The position numbers and the translations under genes are program-made. 64,000 bases of DNA, from positions 1,178,001-1,242,000 of the forward strand of contig QXEO01000237.1 of NCBI GenBank assembly GCA_007115705.1, in the 5' to 3' direction. Every line of letters starts with the position of its first letter. The stretch's first letter is position 1. This document shows, in pieces, positions 23,483-33,009 of the stretch. The notes under the pieces are model-generated. The model did not search any database. It was not told the DNA's origin and was given only the letters and a program-made list of their open reading frames with translations. Source of the stretch: Dactylis glomerata. Its lineage: Eukaryota > Streptophyta > Magnoliopsida > Poales > Poaceae.

Positions 23483-26074
23483 ATGGCTCCTAGTTCTGTT
23501 TCGTTTAGTGTGCAGGGAAAGCTGGATGATGACTGCGTTCTTTGGGGATCTTTGAAGGAGCTACACGCCTACTTTGAGAATGCCATCCAACAACAAGGAG
23601 AACACCTTGACAGTGCGATACAAGATATTCGGTTCACCGTGCAAGACGCCAATAACGAAATAACCGCACTGAACACTTCTGTGACCGCTATGCAAGCCAA
23701 CATCAACACTTTGACTACAAAAATTCAGGGACTGCGCACACAGCTTGCCGCGCAGCGACACAGGGATGATGGTGAACATGGCGACAACGTACTACAGCAA
23801 CGACCTCCTGGAGTTGGTCGTGGATTATATCCTCTACACCATGGCGGACGTGAGCCTATAGAGGAGGATATGTTGGGTAAACCGAAGTTTTCAATTCCCA
23901 AGTTCACGGGTGAGGGCACCGTTGAAGATTACCTCACATGGGAGTTGAAAATAGAGAAACTATGGCGTTTACATAACTATTCAGACGACAAGAAGATCAA
24001 GCTTGCGTCCTTTGAATTTGATGGCTACGCATTGGTTTGGTGGGACATGATCGTATCGGGTCGTGAAGCCGCACAACAGGTGCCAATCACCACTTGGCGT
24101 GCCATGCGCCAGGAGATAAATGTTCGGTTTGTCCCGACAAATTACTTGCGAACAATTTTTGATAGACTACAGAGTTTGCGACAAGGGTTAATGACTGTTG
24201 ATGCATATTACATGGAGATGGAGCTGTTGATGCGCCGAGCCAAGATACGGGAAGCGGACGAGCAGACGTTTACACGGTTTGTGTCAGGGCTGCGCAATGA
24301 TATCAAGAGTGTTGTCCGTCACCATCAGTATGCTACAATGAATGAACTGCTACATCATGCACGAGAGGCTGAATCGCAGATCAATGAGGACGCCAAATCG
24401 AGACCTCGATATACCGGGGGGAGGACATACCCCACGCGCCCAGCGCCGACGGCACCTGCCGCGCCTACATCTAGCGGCCGTGCTGATGCGCGCCCTGCGG
24501 GTTCTCATACCTCATCATCTAGTGTCGCCAATACACGGAAACCAACCCCTGCAGCCAGCAGTAATGTTTCCAATGCTTCTGCAGCACGAATAAGCAATAT
24601 GGAGTGCCATTCATGTGAAGGAAGAGGTCACTTCAAGCGTGATTGCCCAAACAAGAAAGTTGTTTTCGTGACTGAAGCCGGGGGATACGAGACAGGTGAT
24701 GAGGCGGATCCGGATGAACAAGAGGAGCTGTCCGACGAGGATACCGAGTATGATGCTATGCCATCCACGACACACACGATAGTAGTCTCGCAGCGTGCAC
24801 CCAGCGTTACTACACCTGTTCCAAGTCAGCGTTGCAATTTATTTAACACCAGGGCGTTGGTCACCGCAACGAAGGCTTGCAAGGTGATTGTTGATGGAGG
24901 CAGCTGTCGTAATCCGGCAAGTAAGGAGTTATGTTTGAAGCTGAAATTGAAATATATACCACATCCATCGCCATACTACATACAATGGTTGAGTGATGCC
25001 GACGAGATGAAGGTTGATCACATGGTACAAGTTCAGTTCACCATAGGGCCGTACACCGATACCGTTGATTTTGATGTGGTTCCTATGACTGTTTGTCACT
25101 TATTGCTGGGTCGACCATGGCTATATGATCGTTCTGTGCAACACAATGGTCGTGCCAATACATATCACTTAGAGCATAAGGGCAAGAAGATCAAATTATC
25201 CCCAATGACACCGCAAGACATTATAAATGAGTCTCGACAGAAGATTGAAGTCAAGCCAACAGAAGCAAATGACAAGGAGACAAATTTGGCGGTGCATACG
25301 ATTAATACATCCGCAGTGGCACACTTTTCGGCCTGTTTTGCCGCTGCCACAGAGATATCGGGTTGTTTTACTGCCAAAACAACTGTGCGTGCCATTGGAG
25401 CCTTGTCTCCCGCCGCACAAGCCGCGCCGACTTGCACCACCGAGCCGAAGCAAACCGCTCTACCGAGCCGTCCAACACCAATCGAGCTGCTTCGTCCCAC
25501 CACTTGTGCACTTCCCGATGTGCCCACACACGGCGCGCTCCTTCCGCCAACTTTTGGTGATGCCACGGATAGAGCCCTTGACGCTCTCGCGATGACTGAT
25601 GGTGATACTGCAACGTCACCTACTGCTGATATGGGATCCTATATACTGATGGCCACCAAAGAGGATTTGAGAGAACTTGGAGATGATCCGACGAAGATCC
25701 CCCTTGTGCTGCTCTACAAGGGTGAGATTTTGGTTTCCAACGATATGACCCCTCTCTCTATTGGTGTTTCCACTGTTTTGCAGGAGTTTGAGGACGTTTT
25801 TCCGGAGGAGGTACCAGCTGGATTGCCGCCAATGCGGGGCATTGAACATCAGATCGACCTCATCCCTGGAGCGACGTTGCCGAACCGCGCACCGTATAGG
25901 ACCAACCCCGATGAGACGAAAGAAATTCAGGCACAAGTACAAGCTCTACTCGACAAAGGTTATATTCGCGTAAGCTTGAGCCCATGTGCTGTTCCTGTTA
26001 TTTTAGTTCCTAAGAAAGATGGTACATGGCGCATGTGTGTAGATTGTAGAGCTATAAATAACATCACTATTTGA
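23483..26074 (+). CDS. E2 gag, protease and start of reverse transcriptase, ending at an in-frame TGA
   Basis: 863-residue frame starting MAPSSVSFSVQG. Residues about 25-90 are a predicted coiled coil; about 145-300 are the retrotransposon gag domain (WELKIEKLWRL, WWDMIVSG); a CCHC zinc knuckle follows at about Cys375-Cys378-His383-Cys388; the retropepsin loop VIVDGGSC has its Asp near residue 471, with LLGRPWLYD downstream; then comes the reverse transcriptase start (VPVILVPKKDGTWRM). The frame stops at TGA 26072-26074 just before YRHPIPRLEDML, a place where the family usually has Arg, so CGA to TGA is likely. The same frame resumes at once. Unless the stop is read through, pol is not made from this copy. 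Confidence 0.88.
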   Translation: MAPSSVSFSVQGKLDDDCVLWGSLKELHAYFENAIQQQGEHLDSAIQDIRFTVQDANNEITALNTSVTAMQANINTLTTKIQGLRTQLAAQRHRDDGEHGDNVLQQRPPGVGRGLYPLHHGGREPIEEDMLGKPKFSIPKFTGEGTVEDYLTWELKIEKLWRLHNYSDDKKIKLASFEFDGYALVWWDMIVSGREAAQQVPITTWRAMRQEINVRFVPTNYLRTIFDRLQSLRQGLMTVDAYYMEMELLMRRAKIREADEQTFTRFVSGLRNDIKSVVRHHQYATMNELLHHAREAESQINEDAKSRPRYTGGRTYPTRPAPTAPAAPTSSGRADARPAGSHTSSSSVANTRKPTPAASSNVSNASAARISNMECHSCEGRGHFKRDCPNKKVVFVTEAGGYETGDEADPDEQEELSDEDTEYDAMPSTTHTIVVSQRAPSVTTPVPSQRCNLFNTRALVTATKACKVIVDGGSCRNPASKELCLKLKLKYIPHPSPYYIQWLSDADEMKVDHMVQVQFTIGPYTDTVDFDVVPMTVCHLLLGRPWLYDRSVQHNGRANTYHLEHKGKKIKLSPMTPQDIINESRQKIEVKPTEANDKETNLAVHTINTSAVAHFSACFAAATEISGCFTAKTTVRAIGALSPAAQAAPTCTTEPKQTALPSRPTPIELLRPTTCALPDVPTHGALLPPTFGDATDRALDALAMTDGDTATSPTADMGSYILMATKEDLRELGDDPTKIPLVLLYKGEILVSNDMTPLSIGVSTVLQEFEDVFPEEVPAGLPPMRGIEHQIDLIPGATLPNRAPYRTNPDETKEIQAQVQALLDKGYIRVSLSPCAVPVILVPKKDGTWRMCVDCRAINNITI

Positions 26075-26104
26075 TATCGTCATCCTATTCCACGCTTAGA
26101 AGAT

Positions 26105-28708
26105 ATGCTTGATGAATTGAGTGGTGGTGCTGTTTTTTCTAAGATTGATTTGCGTAGTGGTTATCATCAAATTAGGATGAAGGAAGGGGATGAATGGAAA
26201 ACTGCATTCAAAACAAAGTTTGGTTTATATGAGTGGTTAGTTATGCCTTTTGGGTTGACTAATGCGCCTAGCACTTTCATGAGATTGATGAACCATGTTT
26301 TGCGTGAGTTTATTGGTAGATTTGTGGTTGTGTACTTTGATGACATATTAATTTACAGCCATAATGAAACTGAACATTGTGATCACATTAGACAAGTTTT
26401 TCAAGTACTACGACATGCTAAATTGTATGGTAATCTTGCTAAATGTACTTTTGCAAAAGATAGAGTGATTTTCCTTGGATATGTTGTCTCCAAAGATGGA
26501 GTTGTTGTTGACATGAGTAAGATTGAATCTGTCCAAAACTGGCCTATACCGATTAATGTTAGTCAAGTTCGTAGTTTTCTAGGACTTGCTGGTTTTTATC
26601 GCCGTTTTGTGAAAGATTTTAGCACCATTGCTGCGCCTATGAATGACATGACTAAGAAGGGCGTGCCCTTTGAGTGGGGCGCCGCGCAGCAAGGCGCGTT
26701 TGAGATGTTGAAACAATTGTTAACTTCTGCACCATGTCTGGCATTACCCGATTTTGCCAAACAATTTGAGATTGAATGTGATGCTAGTGGCATCGGAATT
26801 GGTGGTGTTTTGATGCAAGAGAAGCGCCCTATTGCATATTTTTCTGAAAAACTTTCGGGTGCACGGTTGAACTATTCGATTTATGATAAGGAATTGTATG
26901 CACTTGTTAGAGTTCTTGAGGTTTGGCAACATTATTTGTGGCCAAAAGAATTTATCATACATTCTGATCATGAAGCTTTGAAATACTTGAAGGCGCAAGC
27001 CAATTTGCATAGGCGCCTAGCCAAGTGGGTTGAATTCATTGAGTCGTTTCCCTACATCATTAAGTACAAAAAAGGGAACGAAAATGTTGTAGCTGATGCT
27101 CTCTCTAGGAAACATATGTTATTGACACAACTTGATGTGAGAATTCCTGGTTTTGAGAGTATTTGTGATCTATATGCTACTGATGTTGATTTTGCGGAAC
27201 CATATAGGCTGTGTGCATTGCATAAAGCATGGGATAAGTTTCACGTCCATGATGGGTATTTGTTTCGTGCTAACAAATTATGTGTTCCGGAGTCGTCGGT
27301 GCGTTTGTTATTACTGCAGGAATCACATGAAGGAGGATTGGCGGGACACTTTGGTAGAGAGAAGACGTTGTTGATGCTCGCTGATCACTTCTTTTGGCCG
27401 CGCATGCGCCGCGACGTGGACCGCTACGTCAAGCGCTGCATCATATGTAACACATCCAAATCCAAGTTGAAGCCCCACGGTTTGTATACTCCGTTACCTG
27501 CGCCTACTACACCTTGGGAAGATATAAGTATGGATTTTGTGTTAGGATTGCCTAGAACTAAGAGAGGCCATGATTCAATATTTGTGGTAGTGGATAGATT
27601 TTCTAAGATGTCACACTTTATTGCCTGCCACAAGAGCGACGATGCGTCGCATATTGCTAATCTGTTTTTCAGGGAGATCGTGCGCATACATGGAGTACCT
27701 AGGACGATTGTTTCTGATCGGGACGTGAAATTCATGAGCTACTTTTGGAAGACACTTTGGGGAAAGCTGGGAACAAAGCTACTGTTCAGCACTACATGTC
27801 ATCCCCAAACTGATGGTCAGACGGAGGTTGTGAATCGGACGTTGTCGACGTTGCTGAGATCGATGATCAAGAAGAATTTGCGCGAGTGGGAGGAGTGCTT
27901 GCCCCATGTCGAGTTTGCATACAACAGGGTTGTGCATTCTACAACGCAGCTGTGTCCGTTTGAGGTGGTGTATGGTTTCAAACCCATTACGCCGCTTGAT
28001 TTGCTGCCACTTCCATTGCACCAGCGCACCAACATGGAGGCGTCGAAGCGTGCTGATTATGTGAGGAAGATACACATCAAGACGAAAGAGACTATTGAGA
28101 AGAAGGGAAAGAACATTGCTATAAAGAGAAACCAGCGGCGGAAGGAGGTTTTGTTTGAGCCAGGCGACATGGTTTGGGTTCACTTCCGCAAGGATAGGTT
28201 TCCACATGCACGCCGCTCCAAACTTCTGCCACGCGGCGCCGGACCATATAAAGTTTTGTCCAAGATCAACGATAATGCCTACGAGATAGATCTTCCAAAG
28301 GATGAGTTTGGTGTCAGTAATTCCTTCAATGTTGCTGATTTGACACCGTATACTGGAGAAGACCTTGCCGCGTCGAGGTCGACGCTTTTTGAAGGGGGGG
28401 ATGATGAGGACATCCCTACACCAACACCAGCAGCGGCAAAGGATACGTCCAATGATGTTAGGATTGGACCGATGACTAGAGCTCGTGCAAAGCTACTTGA
28501 ACAACAGGTGAATTCACTCCTAGCTGAACCTGATATATTTATTAATGAGAACTTTATACTACCTAAGTCGATGTATCTTTGTATGATCAGGTTTACGAAG
28601 GAGACTAGCTTCGCACGAGGAGGAGGCGGCCTGCGACATGAGGAGGCTGCTACGCACATTGACGGCTGCGCGAGGGAGGAGCGGGAGGACGACGCACACC
28701 GTCAATGA
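26105..28708 (+). CDS. E2 pol: reverse transcriptase, RNase H, integrase, tail running into the 3' LTR
   Basis: In the same frame as gag, separated from it only by the TGA at 26072. Shows reverse transcriptase (KIDLRSGYHQIRMKEGD, YFDD at about 26333), RNase H (IECDASGIG, IHSDHEALKYL, ADALSRK), integrase zinc region (GHFGREKTLLML, CIICNTSKSK), and core with the first Asp in SMDFVLG (near 27533), then SDRDVKF and HPQTDGQTEVVN. The C-terminal part (FNVADLTPY, MTRARAKLL) has no chromodomain. The last 45 or so codons lie inside the 3' LTR (from 28572), giving a Gly/Glu/Arg-rich end. Start at 26105 is only the first Met after the stop. Confidence 0.88.
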   Translation: MLDELSGGAVFSKIDLRSGYHQIRMKEGDEWKTAFKTKFGLYEWLVMPFGLTNAPSTFMRLMNHVLREFIGRFVVVYFDDILIYSHNETEHCDHIRQVFQVLRHAKLYGNLAKCTFAKDRVIFLGYVVSKDGVVVDMSKIESVQNWPIPINVSQVRSFLGLAGFYRRFVKDFSTIAAPMNDMTKKGVPFEWGAAQQGAFEMLKQLLTSAPCLALPDFAKQFEIECDASGIGIGGVLMQEKRPIAYFSEKLSGARLNYSIYDKELYALVRVLEVWQHYLWPKEFIIHSDHEALKYLKAQANLHRRLAKWVEFIESFPYIIKYKKGNENVVADALSRKHMLLTQLDVRIPGFESICDLYATDVDFAEPYRLCALHKAWDKFHVHDGYLFRANKLCVPESSVRLLLLQESHEGGLAGHFGREKTLLMLADHFFWPRMRRDVDRYVKRCIICNTSKSKLKPHGLYTPLPAPTTPWEDISMDFVLGLPRTKRGHDSIFVVVDRFSKMSHFIACHKSDDASHIANLFFREIVRIHGVPRTIVSDRDVKFMSYFWKTLWGKLGTKLLFSTTCHPQTDGQTEVVNRTLSTLLRSMIKKNLREWEECLPHVEFAYNRVVHSTTQLCPFEVVYGFKPITPLDLLPLPLHQRTNMEASKRADYVRKIHIKTKETIEKKGKNIAIKRNQRRKEVLFEPGDMVWVHFRKDRFPHARRSKLLPRGAGPYKVLSKINDNAYEIDLPKDEFGVSNSFNVADLTPYTGEDLAASRSTLFEGGDDEDIPTPTPAAAKDTSNDVRIGPMTRARAKLLEQQVNSLLAEPDIFINENFILPKSMYLCMIRFTKETSFARGGGGLRHEEAATHIDGCAREEREDDAHRQ

Positions 28709-29334
28709 GGGAGAACCAGGACAGCGAGATGGCGCACCAGGACAGCCAACGCCACGACGTCATGAGTCTAAGGCGCGCCATACGTCGGGCCTGCGAGCCA
28801 TAAGGCCGAGCCATCCAAATTTTGGCCGGTTTGTATCAGTTTGAGTCGAACCGTATTTTTTTAAGACAGATTTAAGTCGGTTGGGCTTTGGCCATGTTGG
28901 GCCCAGCCCAACCAGGGGAGTGGCGCCTAGGTGCTCTCCCAGCCCTAGGCGCATCAGCCCTCATATATATGAGAGGCAGCCCCCATGTAGAGGGCAGACC
29001 CCGTTTAGAGAAACCTTAGTTTTTGCTATGAGACACTTGTGCATCAGATTCATGTCGAATTGATGTTGATCCTACCCTAATCTGAGTGTGATTCGTCGTT
29101 CCACTGGGAATTGGAGAATTGCAAGTTATTCAAGCGCGTGGTCTCGTACTACGTCGTCAGAGTGTGGAGTTGTGAATATCCATAGGATTTGGAGCTGTTG
29201 CACTGGCATCAGGTTCGGTCGAGAGAGAGTTCGTCAGCGTCATACTGCCGCCTATCACCCCATCGACGTCGCCTTCGCCATCGCCTTCGACAACATCCAC
29301 CTGCTTACTGAGAAGATCGGGCCACCCCTTATCA
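28572..29334 (+). repeat. Element E2 3' LTR
   Basis: 763 bp; differs from the 5' LTR at A/G near 28599, C/T near 28682, C/T near 28758 and C/T near 29122. The following TCTTGG equals the first bases after the 5' LTR, so the outer junction is ambiguous by a few bases. Confidence 0.92.
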
Positions 29335-29627
29335 TCTTGGCCCATTAAGCTAGGCCCAACTGTAATACTAGTCGAAATACGAGTTAATGTCGTATGTCGA
29401 TATTGTAATCTGTATCGGATCCCACCCGATCCTTGAGACCTGGCCACCTATATATAGGGGCCAGGAGGGGACGGTGTGGGACAGATTGAAAGCAAGCCAG
29501 GTTTTACACCCACGTTTACTTTCATAGCCACCTTGTTTGACTGATTTCACCTTCGAGTTCATCCGACGCCCTATCTCCCCGATCCTAAGTCCTTCATCTA
29601 GGACATTTGTCGAGTTAACCCCTCGTC
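29335..29627 (+). repeat. Element A 3' LTR, second part
   Basis: Resumes with TCTTGGCCCATTAAGC and ends TTAACCCCTCGTCA. It holds a TATA box (TATATATA, 29449-29456). The GTCA end pairs with the TGAC start at 13281. The next bases (CCAAG, 29628-29632) would be A's target duplication, testable only with DNA left of the window. Confidence 0.65.
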
Positions 29628-31210
29628 ACCAAGAGAAGGTGTGATGAGCACAGCAGCAAGTCTTCCCTCAGTTGTGAAACCAAGGTTTAACAAACCAGTA
29701 GGAGAAAGAACCAAACTTCAGAAGGTGATGCTTGCTAGCTTTGTGACACTCCGGACAATGGCGCCAGAAATATTGTTGATGTGTCTTCACCTAGCAGCAA
29801 CGTGAAACCTGCACACAACACAACCAAGAACTTTTCTCCCAACTTACGATGAGGTTGTCAATCTCACCGGTTTGCTGTAAACAAAGGATTGAGCGTATTG
29901 AGTGGTAAAAGGATAATAGTATGCAAGAAAGTAAATAGTGCGAGTAAAAGTAAAACGGTAAAACAATATAAAGGAAATTGGACTGGGGTCCATAGTTCAC
30001 TAGTGGTGTCTCTCCATAAGATAAATAATAACATGCTGGGTAAACAAATTACAGTTGGGCAATTGCCAGAATAAAGATAGCATACATATGTCATGAGGAT
30101 CACTATGAGATTCACTCTGGGCATTACGACAAAATACGTAGACCGTAATCCAACTGCATCTATGACTAATAATCCACTCGCGGGGAGTTGTCCAAGTACC
30201 CCTTGAGTATTAAGTTGCGAACAACAAATAACTGCATTAAGCAAAGTGCGTAAAGTAAACAAAGCAAATGTCCTTGGACACAAGAATGTTGTTTTCTCCC
30301 TAGTGGCAACAACACATCTATAACCTTAGAGGTTTTTGTCACTCCCCTAGATTAAATAGAGGCATGAACCCAACTATCGAGCATAAATACTCCCTCTTGG
30401 AGTCACTAGCATCTACTCGGCCAAGATATCTACTAGCAACGGAAAGCATGCAAGATCATAAACAACATAGAGATAACATAAAGATATATATTCAGCACAT
30501 CAACTTGACATAGTACCAATACTCATTGGATCCCAACAAACACAACATGTATGATTACATAAAGATGATCTTGATTATGTAGGGCAGCTCACAAGATCTA
30601 AACATGAAGCACATGGTGGAGAAGACAACCATCTAGCTACTGCTATGGACCCGTAGTCTAAGGTAGACTACTCACACATCACTCCGGAGGCGACCATGAT
30701 GGTGGAGAAGGCCTCCGGCAGGGTGCCGAGAAAAGCTCCTGGATCCTCCCGATCTCGCTTCGATGACGGTGGCGGCTTGCAGTATGTTTCGAGGAAAAGC
30801 GATCCGTCCTTTAGGTTTTTCCCGTTGAGGGGACTTTATAGGCGAAAGGGCAACATCAAAGGGTGGGCCACCTGGCCTCACCATGGGGTGGCGTGGCCAG
30901 GGGCTGGGCCGCGCCCCCCTGTGGTGAGCCTGGCTCCTGGCCCCCCTCCGTCTCATCTTCGGTCTTCGCGAAGCTTCGGTAAAAATAGGAAGTTCGGCTT
31001 TTGTTTCGTCCAATTCCGAGAATATTTCCTGTGTAACTTTTCTGAAACACAAAAATAGCAGAAAACAGGGAACTGGCACTGTGGCATCTTGTTAGTGGGT
31101 TAGTTCCATAAAATACATAAAAACACCACAAAGTGTAACAAAATACAAAGCAAATGGTGTATAAACAAGCATGAAGCATCAAAAATTATAGATATGTTTG
31201 AGACGTATCA
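29628..31210 (-). repeat. Element C 3' LTR (truncated at its distal end)
   Basis: Colinear with 39125-40018 plus 46856-47504. It contains the uninterrupted site CATGTATGATTACATAAAG near 30546-30564, which proves where D inserted in the other LTR. Minus-strand TATA (TATAAA) at 30835-30840. An extra block near 30163-30192 is absent from the 5' LTR. Confidence 0.85.
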
Positions 31211-31225
31211 AGCATCCCCAAGCTT
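31211..31225 (-). promoter_or_regulatory. Polypurine tract of element C
   Basis: AAGCTTGGGGATGCT on the minus strand directly abutting the 3' LTR, the same motif as in B. Confidence 0.7.
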
Positions 31226-33009
31226 AACTCCTGCTCGTCCTCGAGTAGGTAAGTGATAACAAAAGAATAATTTTTTAGGTGACATGCACCATCATAATCT
31301 TTATCATCTAAGTAAAGCATTGAGTGCTGGGATCAAAGAACTTGAAACATGGGCATAAGAGACATAATCTTGACAATAAAAACTTAGCAACCATGTTATA
31401 ACATGAAAAGAAACAGAAACAAAAGATCATGAACAATGAAACAATGAAAGTCAAATGTGTGTTCAAATCATATGGAAAAACATAGCAAATGGTTTTCAGC
31501 TTGTCCTTCATGGAATAGCAAAACATAAATGCATAGGACACCTTCAAGTTTAAAAGGGCAACTAGATACAAATAATTTAAGAACAAGTGAAACCACAATC
31601 ATGAATCAATCAATGATATACTTTGGGACTATGCACATTAAACTCAGAATGGCAACTATGCTCTCTTAGACGGTGCATAAAGGTAGAAGGTGGAGACTCA
31701 ACATAAAAGTAAAAGAAAGGCCCTTCGCAGAGGGAAGCAGTGATTAAACATGTGCTAGAACTTTTCATTTGTAAAACAGAGAGATAAAAATTGGTTTTGA
31801 GAGGTGGTTGTCTTTGTCAACGACTAGCAATGGGGTTCTTATTATCTTTCATACAAAAATGAAGGAAGTTTATGAGAGAGAGAGATTGGCACTTTTGTGC
31901 TCTTTCATAAAGCTTAGCACTCCTCCCCACCTTTTTTTCTTTCTCAAACCATGGCTAACCGATTCCATCGGGTGCCCACCAACATTCACATACCATGGAG
32001 GAGTGCCTTTTTTTCTTTTCTTTTTTCCCTTTTTTCTTTTTAGAATAAAACAATATGGAAGATAGCAAATCCGACCACTACGTCCCCTGAGCTAAAAATA
32101 GTGTCATAAAATGAGAAGTATTTTGAAGGGTTTTTGAAAGGTAGCACATGAAAATTTACTTGGAATGGCTTGCAAATACCATGCATAGGAATTTATAGTG
32201 GACACATTGGAATAACTTGGTTTTTGGGAGTTGGATGCACGAGTAGAGCTCATACTCAGTACAAAATGAGGGCTAGCAAAATACTGGGAGCGACCAACTA
32301 AGAGAGTAATAACGGCCATAATCATGCATAGCGAAAAAACATCATTAAAAGAAGCATAAAATGGCATCACAAGTCAAAAACCAAATGATCATAGAGGCTT
32401 ATGGCGACTTTGTAAGAGTCAAACTTGTTGTAAGCATGCGCCAAGTCAACCCAAATAAAGCATCAAGGAGTAAACCAAATAAATGCTTCCGTATAATAAA
32501 AACAACGCATGATTTTTTCAAAGGCTCATTAAGCAATCTCAGTCATTTGAGACAAGTCATGCTACAGCAAAACTACTAAGCATACTATCAAAACAACATC
32601 AAGCATGGCATGAAAAAGTCTAAGCCGCAGTCTAAACAAGCTCCTTTTTGTACCACTTTTTTGCATGGAACTTTTTCTCTTTTCCAACACCATTCAAACC
32701 CTTTTGAGACAACTCTTTTGATGAAAACCAACATAGACCAGTGGTCTAAATACACCTTGATGCAAAGATAAAACAAGATCTGAACAAAAATCAAGGCAAA
32801 AAACGAAAGCTAAATGCAGTTCTAGAAAAAGAGAACACTCGTTGAACGATAAGAGTAAAAAATAGAGTGTTCTTGGCAATGAAAAATAACTACATCTCCT
32901 CCAAAAGAAATTTGTTGGGGTCCAACCATTTATTGCAGCAAACAAAACAAAAGAAAACTGAAAACAAAAGTAAAGATGCTCCAAGAAAAATGCATAGAAT
33001 ATGAAGCAA
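31226..33009 (-). other. Non-coding 3' interior of element C, proximal part
   Basis: AT-rich DNA with no long frame, alignable by eye with B 6315-8104 on the opposite strand (for example the pyrimidine-rich block at 32010-32040 against the purine run at 7285-7325). Confidence 0.7.

Larger units (their letters stand above)
21412..29334 (+). mobile_element. Element E2: gypsy LTR retrotransposon, plus strand
   Basis: Complete 7.9-kb element: 5' LTR 21412-22174, primer binding site 22178, long leader, gag-pol 23483-28708 with one in-frame TGA, 3' LTR 28572-29334. LTRs of 763 bp differ at four positions that I can count, all transitions, so it is young. Mirror image of E1. The polyprotein has no recognisable chromodomain, its tail carries MTRARAKLLEQQV, and the frame runs 137 nt into the 3' LTR. 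The last feature is known for some CRM-type centromeric chromoviruses, so a CRM-like placement is possible but unproven. Confidence 0.93.
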
